In this document: positions 35,995-45,966 of the stretch, in pieces
Position numbering within the stretch: the first letter of the stretch is position 1
Layout: each line of letters opens with the position of its first letter
Origin: Gaertneriomyces semiglobifer
Lineage: Eukaryota; Chytridiomycota; Chytridiomycetes; Spizellomycetales; Spizellomycetaceae
Length of the DNA stretch: 64,000 nt
NCBI GenBank assembly: GCA_025558075.1
Contig: JAHLKF010000016.1
Location: forward strand, 248,001 to 312,000
Direction: 5' to 3'
Position numbers and translations under genes: made by a program
The notes under the pieces: model-generated
The model's database searches: none
What the model was told of the DNA's origin: nothing
What the model saw: the letters and a program-made list of their open reading frames with translations, nothing else

Positions 35995-37943
35995 ATGTTC
36001 TACACAGAGAATCTCTTGTCGAAGAAGGGTAAGCTGGCCAAGGTTTGGTTAGCTGCCCATTGGGAGCGCAAGTTGTCAAAGTCCCAATTCCTCCAAACGA
36101 ACATTACCGCATCTGTACAGTCAATTATCGAGACTGGTCAGCAACCGATGGCGCTACGTCTTTCTGGACAGCTATTATTGGGGGTAGTACGTATCTACTC
36201 CAGAAAGGCACGCTACCTGTTGGAAGATTGTAATGAAGCCTTGGTGAAGATAAAGATGGTTTGTAAACTCATTTCATTCGAAATTGTTTATCAACACAGT
36301 CCTGAATACGAATAATAGGCTTTCCGACCGGGCGTGGTCGACTTGCCAGGAGACCATGCTGTTGCCAACGTAAACGCCATCACACTGGCGGATGCGATCA
36401 CTGAGTTTGATATTTTGCTCCCAGAACCCTCCTTCCATTTTGCCGATCACGCTCCTCCTCAGACGCCCAGTCAGACACAAACGAGGAGTCACGACATCAC
36501 ACTGGTCGAACCCAGTCAGAGCTCGTTTGTGGCAGCTCATGAAGAGCTTCAGGATATGTTTGGTCTCGACCTATCGACTGCCGTTGATCAAAACGTTGAT
36601 GGTTGGAACCTGGACCTAAACTTTGGTGACGACCCTGTGGTTGCACCCGACGAATCCCTTGAAATTGAGCGTGGACGTGATGCGGTGGCAGAACGCCCAT
36701 TTTCGCCGCGTAGAGAGAGTGTATCTGGCATCCATGATGACTCAGTGACAACGACTGACAAAGAAATGTCGATGGACGACATCTCATTCAACATGGAGCA
36801 CGCCAGGCACTCCTTTATGCAAGATCCCGACCAGATGGAAATTGATCAGAACCAGAATGAAGAGCCCACCCTGCCCGATTTCCAACTACCAGACTTCCCA
36901 GTGATAGATGACGTTTCTGGTGATGCATCGTTCTTTCGTGTCCCCGAAGTCGTTCGCGCTGAGGGCAAAACACCCGCAGCCTCTGCATCCAAAGAAAGGA
37001 AAGTCGCTAGCCGCAAGCGGAAATTAATCGTTGATGCCGCAACTGAGCTCCCTTCCGAACACATTCAACATCAGCTACAGGACACATCAGATCTCACACG
37101 ATCCGAACAGTATGTACCAACATCCCGGAAGATGCAGAAGCTCGATGAAATACGGAAGCTTGGTGTAACATATTACCTTGAGTTTTCTCATCTTGCTATG
37201 TTGCCCACCGAAATGCGTGTTTTACTGCAAAATAGGTGGCAGGTGTCCCGTGCCGCTGCTAGCCAAAAGCCGCCTGTAGGCGCAATGGAAGACATAGCAG
37301 CTCAAGAAGAGCCTGCTTTTGAATTCGGTCATAACGAAATCGATGAAAATCCGCCGGTTGACCCTTCTGGCTTCGTCGAAGATATTTCTTTCGCTCCCGA
37401 TCCCGTACTCGATGCCTCTACAATGTCGCGCAGTCTTGGGGCGGATGAGACTTTAGATTCACCGCTTGAAAGCCCGCAGAACGACCTTGTAGAGACTATC
37501 AGCAAGCAAGGACCGACTGCAGTAGATGAACAACCGACGCTGATGGAAACGCCACCAACTCAATCTGAGGCAGTAGAGGATGAGAGGGACGAGCGCGGTT
37601 TCAGCAAGAGCACAGATATGGTATTGAGGCAATTGCAAGATAGGTTTGTGGCAAAAGGACGTGATCAGGATGCATCCTTCAGTGAGATGACGAGATCGGT
37701 GAGACTCGACTGCGTTCTTTGGCGGTGATGCAATGACTGATTTGTCTTGGCTAGGCGAAACGAACAGACGCCGTGCGACTATTCTTCGAACTCTTGGTGC
37801 TGAAGACCAAGGACATAGTGGATGTATCACAAGAAGAAGCTTACGGCGATATTAAGATCAGAGCTAAGGTAGGGTCACTGTCATCCCTTTGCGCCGATAT
37901 ATATGTTCTCAAATAATTTCGACAGGAGGCCATGTGCTTCTAA
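35995..37943 (+). CDS. RAD21: Cohesin kleisin subunit Rad21/Scc1
   Basis: Closes the cohesin ring by binding SMC3 through its N-terminus and SMC1 through its C-terminal winged helix; cleaved by separase. Four exons (35995-36258, 36319-37698, 37755-37868, 37926-37943) give 591 aa. N-terminal signature [20 protein letters not shown], then [20 protein letters not shown] and [21 protein letters not shown]. The middle is acidic and disordered. The C-terminal domain reads [22 protein letters not shown] and [19 protein letters not shown]. The last coding exon is only 18 nt including the stop. The N-terminal residues favour mitotic Rad21 over meiotic Rec8. Confidence 0.93.
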
Positions 37944-38055
37944 TTATATTGTAATTGTTCCGCAAACTTTCTGGTGAGGGACACCCTCGGGAGATCTATA
38001 TGTACATAATCAACGTTCTCTGCATAACGAATTAGTTGTAAAAGGATCACGTCAT

Positions 38056-39321
38056 TCACAGGCGAAAGCACCAAACACGCAAATCTGGCTCTTTCGCAAA
38101 TCCAAAAACAACACTTCCAGTACGGTATAACTCCAGGGGTGCCCAAGTTGCCTCGGCATCGCTGTGTGTTAAGTCAGCCCGCAACGTGGGAGGTGATCCA
38201 TCTTGCAGGCGCACGTTAAAAGTGTCGTTCGCGTAAGTTAAAGTTCCGAATACTTCGTCATGGTTACTCTTTTCATCATTGTACGAACTCAACATCAACG
38301 AGAACCGATGATCAATGAATTTGCTGGCATCCCGCACACCACAAAACCAACCCTCATAGAGTCTCCGCACCTTGAGCCCAAGGCGTGCTAAAACATGCGA
38401 AACGCCTTCTTGTGGTGCGGGTAACAGACATTCTTCCATCACTAGCCCAAACACGCCGCGCATTTCGGCCGTGGAACCCGGGTCATAGCTGCCTACTATG
38501 AAGGAATTGTGCAAAACTGCTGTGTACACATTAGGCAGTGCGATCAATGGTGCTTGCTGATTGGCAGTTGGCCCGTTCCCGCCGTTGTCATTGATGGCCG
38601 GTGGCCTCAAAAGAGCATGCTCCCTGAACGTCATCTGACGCGCCGCATATAAGTCTCTCATATCCCGGGAATTAGGCATAGATGAAGTTCCGGATACTCT
38701 TGTCATCGCATCGCCCACGCATTTCCATCGACAAATACCGTCAAAACGAGTCTTCGGCCCACTACTCCATGAGCCCCAGTCTTCCGTCCATGAGGATTTT
38801 ATTACTATCTCCATTGGATAAACTCGAAACCCATTTGTTCCTCGGTCTAACGCCCATCCAATCCATCTTGTGCGCAAGTTGGAGAGCCGGCAATACATTT
38901 GGCTCCAACAATTCTCACTCGGGTCAAACGACAGGCGGTGTTGATGCACGTGGGGTAAAGGCAAAGCAAAGCGGGCGATTGTGTATGAGCGGTAAAGGTG
39001 AGGAAGATGTTCGGTTATGGTAGTATAGAGCCATTTCGAAGTCTGAAGCAGAATGTGCAGGGTATGCGGAGAAATGAACGTGCAGAGGTGCAAAAGTAAG
39101 TCGAGAGGAAGGCTTTCTAATGAGCCCATGCTGGCAGATCCAGCGCAAGCCACATCGCCAAGATATTGCATATCGTTTAGGACAGTGGACGAATTTGAAA
39201 CGGCGGAAGACGTGGATGTACGCGATACCGTGCTGAACCGTCTCTGACTTTCCGGCTGCTTCCGCGCATGCAAATCAACGTTCACACCGACGTCCAGATC
39301 TAACGACGAGACTTGTCCCAT
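38056..39321 (-). CDS. F-box protein
   Basis: 421 aa, intronless, from ATG 39321. Residues about 65-110 form an F-box (MGSLESLPLDLLLHLCTFIS, HTLHILLQTSKWLYTTITEH), which should bind Skp1 and act as a substrate receptor of an SCF ubiquitin ligase. The C-terminal 300 residues form no recognised repeat. They contain Trp-rich segments (SWTEDWGSWSS, LYEGWFCGVRDASKF) and end AKEPDLRVWCFRL, looking like a single beta-rich domain, so the substrate class cannot be told. Convergent with RAD21, with a 112-bp gap. Confidence 0.8.
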   Translation of the reverse strand: MGQVSSLDLDVGVNVDLHARKQPESQRRFSTVSRTSTSSAVSNSSTVLNDMQYLGDVACAGSASMGSLESLPLDLLLHLCTFISPHTLHILLQTSKWLYTTITEHLPHLYRSYTIARFALPLPHVHQHRLSFDPSENCWSQMYCRLSNLRTRWIGWALDRGTNGFRVYPMEIVIKSSWTEDWGSWSSGPKTRFDGICRWKCVGDAMTRVSGTSSMPNSRDMRDLYAARQMTFREHALLRPPAINDNGGNGPTANQQAPLIALPNVYTAVLHNSFIVGSYDPGSTAEMRGVFGLVMEECLLPAPQEGVSHVLARLGLKVRRLYEGWFCGVRDASKFIDHRFSLMLSSYNDEKSNHDEVFGTLTYANDTFNVRLQDGSPPTLRADLTHSDAEATWAPLELYRTGSVVFGFAKEPDLRVWCFRL

Positions 39322-39528
39322 AATGTTGCAGACGGCCTAGCACTCAGCCCATAAGCGTTTCTCCATGAGTAGCGGCATGGCGCCCATGTTTGTAGAGTGG
39401 AAGCTGTGATGCCTCGCTGACGCGTGACTGGCGTGCTTGCATAAGCGCAGAAACTCCGACACTCTTGGAAAGGTTCGTGAATGAGGATTTACACATCTAT
39501 TCTTCTACCAAAAACTTACTCACATAAT

Positions 39529-41091
39529 CTAGTACGCAGACGACATGACAGGAGCGCCATAAGCTTCGGTCTTTTTGTCTGTTTCTTTCAGAGTTTTCGC
39601 CGACCCCGCGGCAGACTTCCTTATCAGGAACTGTGCACGCAGTTCCTTTTCACCAGTGCACGACGCAAATGCTAAGGTAGCGGCAATAATAACTAGCCGC
39701 CCAAGATCATGCCAAGCTACAGTAACGCTACAGTGAATTGCCACTGCTACAGTTTGGGCCACGAGATACACCCGAAACCTCAATCCAAACTGAGTCGCTG
39801 CCTGTGTAATGAGCAGCGCTTGCATGAAAAACAACCTCCGGGACGCTGCTCGTCGCGCCTCTTCCGTTAATCCTTCAGTGAAAATATGCCAGAAAACTGT
39901 CTGACTGATGAAACTGATGAGAAGAGTCGTAGTGCCAAGAAGCTGGGTATACCAGTGACGTGACCGATGAGGTATCAGAGACAACAGGAGAACGATAGAA
40001 AGCAGCAGTGGTGCAATGGTAGCACGAAGCGCCAGTTCTCTACCCGTTGGTGCCATGTGGTCCGGTCGAATAAGCGCAAAAAAAGCGTTCGCAACTATGG
40101 ACAATGATGCACCCAGGATTCCCAGCCTCAGATCAAGCATCAAACTGTCATTAGCCCAGGTCCAGAACTGTTTTTCTAGTCCTTGATCATCAAATGGAAA
40201 GCATAATGCGTCCTTCATCCACTTGATATATCGTTGGCTAGTGCTGCTACGGGCCGCCGCCATTATTCTTTTCAAAGTATCGGCATTTACTTCATCTGGG
40301 CGTGGCGGTTCGCCACCCTGGCAGTTCATGACGTAAAGAAATGTTTTTCGCCGTAGCCATTCCTACAATGATGTATGTGTAAGTCGGGTGAATTACGATT
40401 TCTTGGTTACCGAGTGTAGGACGGGCTTTACCTTTCGAAAGCCAGCAACGAACGATAACGCATTCTGTGCAAGAAGCACGCCGGCATACTCTGCATACTG
40501 ATACTCCGTCCAAAACCAAGGTACTGTGCAGTACAGAAAGATGAAGCTTGCTACCATGCCCGTCGTAACGCACGCAAGACCAACGAGCGGGTTGATCCTC
40601 AGGAAGTAATATACGTAAAAAATCATCACCTGGTCCGCCATTCCTGGAGGTATGCTCAGAAATGTTGGCTGACCCCTTTCATGGCGATAGCGGTTCCACT
40701 TGTAAGGACCGTAAATAGTGAAGAGAAAAAACGCCGACCAAAGGGGTGATGTCCATCGTAACGTATTCCTGACTCGCTTCCGCAAACTTGGAATGGAATA
40801 GAGAAGTCCGTTGGCAACGCACAAAGGCGTAGTGCTGAGGCGGATCAAATAATCCCGCAGGACCATATCTCGGACCGCGGGGTCATGGGTGTCCTCACTA
40901 CTATTCCCGATGATGACATAGAGAGCCAGCATGAACACCGCCAGTAGAATGGAAGTCAGATTTGCCCTGGCATATTTTCTTGAGTATGCTCGCAAGTACG
41001 CCAGCTCCAGTGCGCTGTCGCGAAACGTGCATGTCATCCAGTTAATCTCCGGGTCCCGAAGCCATCCAAATATGCGAGACCACCGAAACAT
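39529..41091 (-). CDS. Multi-pass membrane protein with duplicated cyclase-type N-terminal membrane cassette, no catalytic domain
   Basis: Two exons, 40432-41091 and 39529-40362, join at FRK|EWLRRK over a 69-nt intron to 497 aa. The first half starts MFRWSRIFGW and has TFRDSALELAYLRAYSRKYA directly before a span (TSILLAVFMLALYVIIG), then about five more spans. The second half repeats the plan: FDDQGLEKQFWTWANDSLML before a span (LGILGASLSIVANAFFAL), then further spans. The F-x-D-x2-LE-x2-Y/F motif ahead of a six-span bundle is what many microbial class III cyclases and related sensors carry at the N-terminus. Here it occurs twice with no cyclase, kinase or GGDEF part. The tail is Lys/Ala-rich. 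Function unknown. The nearest upstream minus frame (41104-41340) could not be spliced in frame. Confidence 0.72.
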
Positions 41092-41630
41092 CTTGTCAGG
41101 CAGTCAACGCACACGGTTCGAGGGCCGACAGAGCGCACCCTGAGGGTTATAGACCCCATCGCTCCAAAGTGCTTGATCTCCTGCCTGCCATTCAGGCTTC
41201 CGGAGGTACAGAGGATGGAAGTCTTTAAATAGAAGCACACGTATCTCATGTTCACCTGAGCGATGCCCATCAATATATATTAGGAGATCAACATCCCCCA
41301 ATTGTTCTAAAATTATCATCGGCTGCTCCCAACGATGCAAACGTATTAAGCGCCTTTCGCGCTCCGTCTAAAAATCCCCGGCCGTGCCCAAGTCCGCTCT
41401 GTCGCGACTGAGCTGACGACGAGATAGGCTGAGCATGTCCTACCGTGCATTGCGACTCGCAATTTTGTGAGCGAGGGGGCGTTAAAGTTGTCGACATGGC
41501 GACATGTCGTGGATCTAGGCCATGCCGTGAGAGGCAGACTTACACTGTGTCCGGCGCTGATAAAGGTCGGTGCTGACTGGGAGGACCTCCCATCCACCAG
41601 CTCACAATTGCTCGCAGATACATTTGAGGA
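41092..41630. promoter_or_regulatory. Divergent intergenic region with a short minus-strand frame
   Basis: 539 bp between divergent starts. A minus frame at 41104-41340 (words such as HEIRVLLFKDFHPLYLRKPE) has coding-like composition, but an in-frame TGA lies 9-12 nt before the ATG of the membrane protein, and no GT-AG pair joins them in phase. It may be a relic or an upstream ORF. Confidence 0.4.
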
Positions 41631-42974
41631 ATGGTCAACAAACTTCCATTGATATTGTCGCTTTGCCTCGCTGGCCATGTATGCAGTGCGTGGCCAGTGA
41701 ATCCCGCCGTCATTTCGGAGGTCGTTCTCAAAAATTACCCCTACGAAGTATGGGTCCTCGACCAATCCGATTCGGTGGACCGCACCAATACCAGCGCTCA
41801 ACTCCCGTACGGCGGCTACATTCACATTGTAGCCCCTGCATTTGAAGATGACTTCGTCGTTGCCGACACTATCGACCTCTCCACCGACACTGCCGCACTT
41901 TGCATGGCCAAAACAGGGGCATTTCCTGTGCGTCCTCATATGGTATCATTCGACCCGTCGGCGTCGTACGCGGCAGTTGCTTTTGTGGCAAGCGGGCATG
42001 TGGTGTTTTTTGACGCCGCCTCTCGGAAGCCGATGGCTTGTCTTCGAAGCCGGCAAGGTACGAATGGTTTACGGCAGGCGCACATGGCGTTTATCGCGGA
42101 TTCGCAATACACCCTTGTGACCAATCAGAATGGAAAGTACTTTGAAAGGATCCGCACTGACTATCTGAACGGCACGTTTGAGTGGGACGGAGCTTTAGAC
42201 CTTGCTGGGTGCGTCACCTCCAATGGTTTTGCGTGCGAGGATTCCGTTCTACGGCCAGACAACGCACCTATTTGCGTTACCAGCCCCAAGAACAGTACGA
42301 ATGCCTTTGTCACTTTGCGGGGCGGGGGTATGTTTGTAGTAGATTATTCTACAATGGAAATAGTTGGGGAGTACGACACTTCGGTCATCGCCGGCAATGG
42401 ATGTGGCACCCTGGAAGTTGGCCCGTGGACCATGATTGATTCCGGCGGCGGGACTGCCAGCAATCTGTACGGATTTGAAGTGTATCGCTTCCCTTCTACT
42501 GGCTTCAACAATAGCAACCAACCCAACGTACCCAAACCGCTGACTTTAGCTACGAACGTCGCTAATGGCAACGGCACCGCTCCACAACGCGATGCACACG
42601 GCGCTGTCCAACTTAAAAATCGTTACGTGTGGGTCTTTGATAGGGCGGCAAGCACTGTAACCACCTTTGACTTTGAAAGCGATGACCGGAAGCCGATGAG
42701 TGAGTTTTCCTTGGTTGGAAAATTGAGTCAGGATCCAACCCCGGACATTGCCGCCGTATCCCCGGATGGGAGAAACGTTTTTGTGGCGCTCCGTGGTCAA
42801 AAGCCGCTTTCCGGAGATCCTCACGTTTCGATCGGCAGCACACCAGGTCTAGGAATCATTCACGTTGATTCGGTGAAGAAAGGCACTTTGTATGATATTC
42901 TTCACATAGACAACTTCGTGGCGGGAGAAAATTATGCGGATCCGCACGGCGTAGCTCTACGATGTGTGCACTGA
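41631..42974 (+). CDS. Secreted beta-propeller (YVTN/cytochrome-d1-like) protein
   Basis: 447 aa, intronless. Signal peptide MVNKLPLILSLCLAGHVCSA. The mature part shows repeated blades with a hydrophobic strand followed by a Gly/Asp turn: HMVSFDPSASYAAVAFVASG, HVVFFDAASRKPMACL, NAFVTLRGGGMFVVDYSTME, YVWVFDRAASTVTTFDFESD and IAAVSPDGRNVFVALRG. That last SPDGRNVFVA word is the classic YVTN/lactonase-type turn. Several N-x-S/T glycosylation sites and paired Cys fit an extracellular or wall protein. Enzymatic role unknown. Lack of introns and the propeller type leave room for an old bacterial origin, but neighbouring intronless genes (F-box, subtilase) make that weak. Confidence 0.75.
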   Translation: MVNKLPLILSLCLAGHVCSAWPVNPAVISEVVLKNYPYEVWVLDQSDSVDRTNTSAQLPYGGYIHIVAPAFEDDFVVADTIDLSTDTAALCMAKTGAFPVRPHMVSFDPSASYAAVAFVASGHVVFFDAASRKPMACLRSRQGTNGLRQAHMAFIADSQYTLVTNQNGKYFERIRTDYLNGTFEWDGALDLAGCVTSNGFACEDSVLRPDNAPICVTSPKNSTNAFVTLRGGGMFVVDYSTMEIVGEYDTSVIAGNGCGTLEVGPWTMIDSGGGTASNLYGFEVYRFPSTGFNNSNQPNVPKPLTLATNVANGNGTAPQRDAHGAVQLKNRYVWVFDRAASTVTTFDFESDDRKPMSEFSLVGKLSQDPTPDIAAVSPDGRNVFVALRGQKPLSGDPHVSIGSTPGLGIIHVDSVKKGTLYDILHIDNFVAGENYADPHGVALRCVH

Positions 42975-43090
42975 GTTTCTATTTGTCTACCCACCCTTTT
43001 TGGGCCAGTTTAACAGCTGAGGAAATTTGTTTTCGAATCTTGCTTTCCAAGAATATGAATTTTGGCAGTAGTTGTCAACATCCATCTCAC

Positions 43091-43330
43091 TTCTGTAAGA
43101 TTGGAGACAGCAATTGTTCTACTGAACTGTAGATGACTTTCCTTGCTGGGAGCATGAAAAATGCAAGGCAGTTCATAGGACATTTGCAAATGGATTGTTT
43201 CCTCTCTGCTATAAAAGGAGGGGTCCCCTCAGGACTCCTGGTGAAGATCAAGGTAGACACACAATGCACTGGTATTCAAACCTCTCTTCAACACGACCAG
43301 TTTGGAACCTCCATTCCTTGTGTATACTTG
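43091..43330. repeat. LTR-type fragment, forward copy, with TATAAAAGG
   Basis: The sequence from CTGTAAGATTGGAGACAGCA through the TATAAAAGG at 43210-43218 to GGTATTCAAACCTC (about 43293) is the reverse complement, with point changes and one gap, of 47915-48267. It encodes no recognisable protein; the open frame 43133-43543 is fortuitous. I read it as a solo or truncated LTR of the same copia family. Confidence 0.75.
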
Positions 43331-43823
43331 TCCACCAGGAAGCATACTTGCCTAAACAGAAGGTCCAGCTGCCTTTTTGAGTATATTCTTTCCAACGTTC
43401 ATTCAGAGCTCGCCACAGGTTGCCCACTTATGAAACCTTCAGATCCAAAGAGAGTCTGTCCAGGAAACCTCAACATTGTACACCCAGAAGTGCGAGTTTT
43501 TGTGTTGAGGTCAACAATAACCATTTGTTTGCGAGCTGAGTGACAGAAGTGGCAAGGGGTGCACTTGCAAAGGACTAAAAGGCTTTGCATGAATCTTTCC
43601 TTGCATGCAGTGCCCTATTCAAAGTAACTTGGTAATACAGAATGATTAGGAAGCCAAGCAGGCGGATGTCTTCTACTAAAAAGTCAACCTCTCGCAAAAG
43701 CAAAACATGATAGGCAGGTTCAAAGCGATGCAGAGAATGTTCCCGGGTCACCTCAACATCACAGATCGAACGATCGACCCTTACACATTGTTAACGACTC
43801 GTGTATTATTCTGATCATCGTCG

Positions 43824-44024
43824 TCACTCAGGCCTTTCTTCAGGCATTGGCATGTGGCCCATAGGGACGGATGCGGCTGGAACGAAAATCGCAGGTACCC
43901 ACATTGTTGTTGACCAGTTCATTTCCTCGGATAACCTTGCGATTTCTGCCTCTAATACCGAGAGGCCATCCCACAGACTCTGTACATCTTCATCTTCATC
44001 TGTCTGAGTCCCTGCGTTTCTCAT
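43824..44024 (-). pseudogene. Short coding-like fragment, coiled-coil then hydrophobic tail
   Basis: 66-codon minus frame from ATG 44024, with MRNAGTQTDEDEDVQSLWDG, a heptad-like stretch LSVLEAEIARLSEEM, and TTMWVPAIFVPAASVPM. The word STTMWVPAIFV recurs on the minus strand at about 45650-45690, so this is a dispersed piece, not an isolated accident. There is no promoter and no family. It sits between arms of an inverted repeat. Confidence 0.35.
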
Positions 44025-44053
44025 CGTGGGACTGATTGGTTACAGCGGCATCT

Positions 44054-44112
44054 CTGAGCATATGATCACCCGTCTCAGTAGCAGCTGCTGAGACGGGTGA
44101 TCATATGCTCAG
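44054..44112. repeat. Perfect 25-bp palindrome arms with 9-bp spacer
   Basis: Arm CTGAGCATATGATCACCCGT plus CTCAG (44054-44078) is followed by the 9-bp spacer TAGCAGCTG and its exact reverse complement (44088-44112). As DNA it can extrude a cruciform; as RNA it forms a 25-bp hairpin. It abuts the right arm of the larger inverted repeat. Confidence 0.95.
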
Positions 44113-44458
44113 TGATGTTGAGGTGACCCGGGAACATTCTCTGCATCGCTTTGAACCTGCCTATTGATTGCCAGTACGCAAAAAGGCTGGGATCGTACCG
44201 GAGAAGAACGTTGGCAAAGGAGGGGTAACCTATTGGGTGCTCCATTGGACAGAGTGTCCAGCACAAATTGCCACAACCGATCGCTATAACTGGTCATAAG
44301 GCTTGTCGCTGGTCGGCCTCGATGGTCTATATAAGTAGCAAGTGTATATGCCACCGTCTACATCAGTTACAGCAGGTATCGTCACCGCGAACTAGGGTTA
44401 TGCAATTATGCAAGGCCCAGTCAGGTCAATGTTCGGACGCGTGTTCCCAGCCAAACGC

Positions 44459-44467
44459 ATATAAAAG
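44459..44467 (+). promoter_or_regulatory. TATA-box core promoter without a recognisable gene
   Basis: GCATATAAAAGGCGC is followed about 85 bp downstream by CACTGCAGCGAGATG|GTAAGAGC, i.e. an ATG directly abutting a consensus splice donor, after a C/A-rich leader typical of strong fungal 5' UTRs. No matching second exon could be recognised. Confidence 0.5.
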
Positions 44468-44646
44468 GCGCACCTCTCGCCGGTCCCCCACCGACAAATC
44501 AACCATCCAATCTGAACCTACCAAACATCAGTCACTCAATCACTGCAGCGAGATGGTAAGAGCTGGTATTCGTTTTCGCTACTGCAGGAGGGAGCAGCAG
44601 TATCTCCCTGGGATGGTTTGTCGTGCCTAGAGCCCTGCCACACAGG

Positions 44647-44794
44647 GAGGGAGTACGGTTCATGCTGTAAAAGAAGTTCCCGAGCTTTGCTGTAACTAAG
44701 GGAGGCGCTCAATGAAACCCCAACGCCGGGCATGCTGTAAAAGAAGTTCTGCTGCGGGGGGAGTAGGGTTCATGCTGTAAAAGAAGTTCCCGAG
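44647..44794. repeat. Three copies of a 19-24 bp motif
   Basis: CATGCTGTAAAAGAAGTTC followed by CCGAG occurs at 44661-44684 and 44771-44794, and in shorter form at 44731-44749. The outer two copies share extra flanking sequence (GGGAG..GTA.GGTT), so the repeated unit is nearer 38 bp. Confidence 0.85.
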
Positions 44795-45125
44795 GTCATT
44801 GAGATTTCCAAACGTACCTGCAGTAGCGATAGTTTGTGTGCCGCGACGAATGGACTAAAGTTCTTTTACCTTCCCCATTATTCATGCTTCTTGACTGACT
44901 GCTACCAATATGCCGAGTTCATTGCCGATGAGGACGTGATCTGGACGTCAGTTGGTCAAGGGATTATGTGGATTTGAGCAGACCTTCATCTTCAAAGTTA
45001 TCGTGCGAACTTGGTTACCTTTCTACGCTAGTGAGCCTCTTGTTGACGTATGTCCTGTTTTGATATGCTGTCCAAATATAATGTCGAACCATACTTGGTA
45101 GACGAGATGTTGGAACACAAGTTAC

Positions 45126-45966
45126 GTGTTGACAGAACGACGCTGCCTAATATGTGCTCCCTGGTCTTTCGAAGAGACAAATCGCTGTAGAGAGTGCTAC
45201 TGTACGCTTGTGTCCGACTCCCGGAACTATCTTGTCCGTGAGCGATTTCTGTTTTGGCAGACTACGGCAATGCCGCTATCCTCAAAGGCAAGTTGGTCGA
45301 GGCCGACGACATTAGGAAGACGTGGTGGACGTATCTCAAGCCTCTCTATGGCCCACTTGTAGAGTTTGAGGCGGAGAACAATAGCAATGACAATGGGTAC
45401 TGAAACAAACACGGGAAACAGAAACGGCAGTAGCAAAAAGAAAACGAACGAGAAGTGACCGAAATCTGGTCGTCGATTGCGTGGGTTTACGCTTTTACCA
45501 TTGACATCGGCACAGGTGTGTTACGTACGCTACGATATCAACGCCTTTCACAACTTATTACCTTCCGCATGTGAGTCAGATAAATTCGATTTCGAGGTCT
45601 CTTCCTGTTGTAGAGGGTTGCTTGCTTATAAGTGTGTATTCAATGTACAAAAATCGCAGGTACCCACATTGTCGTTGACTTATCCACAGGTGGCCTTGAT
45701 GAAAACCATTGCCGAAGCGGCAGTGAAGTACCACGAGGTGTACGACATCCGTGGACTTCATCCGTACACACTACGTAGACAAGAGTAGCTTTGGAATCCT
45801 GATTGACAGGCAGCTGACGCCTATTGATCGCCTCCTGGGCCTCATTGCTGAGGACGAACTTCGCCAAATCATGCTTGGTGATGTTGGTGTGACGGGACTG
45901 GGTCCAAAGGAACTATGGATTCCAGCACATTGGGTCCGCTTAATGTGCTGGGGTCCGCTTCCTTGA
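45126..45966 (+). pseudogene. Decayed coding segment, unrecognised
   Basis: Short stop-free pieces in shifting frames have protein-like composition: GNAAILKGKLVEADDIRKTW and WTYLKPLYGPLVEFEAE at about 45270-45380, then IDRLLGLIAEDELRQIMLG and VTGLGPKELWIPAHWVRL at about 45820-45945. Frames change between pieces and stops intervene; no GT-AG introns reconcile them. It may be a broken mobile-element gene, but I cannot name it. A 30-bp word around AAATCGCAGGTACCCACATT is shared with 43888-43915. Confidence 0.4.

Larger units (their letters stand above)
43711..44162. repeat. Inverted repeat pair (about 50 bp arms) containing a coding-like peptide
   Basis: The arm at about 43711-43762 (GGCAGGTTCAAAGCGATGCA onward) recurs as reverse complement at about 44113-44162 with essentially no mismatch. 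Read outward-in, both arms encode IGRFKAMQRMFPGHLNIT. On the minus strand the right copy extends upstream as SFANVLLRYDPSLFAYWQ. The peptide is unknown to me; it looks like a piece of a repeated, probably mobile, gene. Confidence 0.7.

Noticed and set aside
41104..41340. Upstream exon for the duplicated membrane protein
   Set aside because: No GT-AG pair joins it in phase, and an in-frame stop precedes the chosen ATG.
43133..43543. 136-codon plus ORF near the LTR fragment
   Set aside because: It overlaps non-coding LTR sequence shared with the other copy, including the TATA box.
44054..44112. Rho-independent terminator
   Set aside because: No T-run follows and the setting is a fungal nuclear genome.
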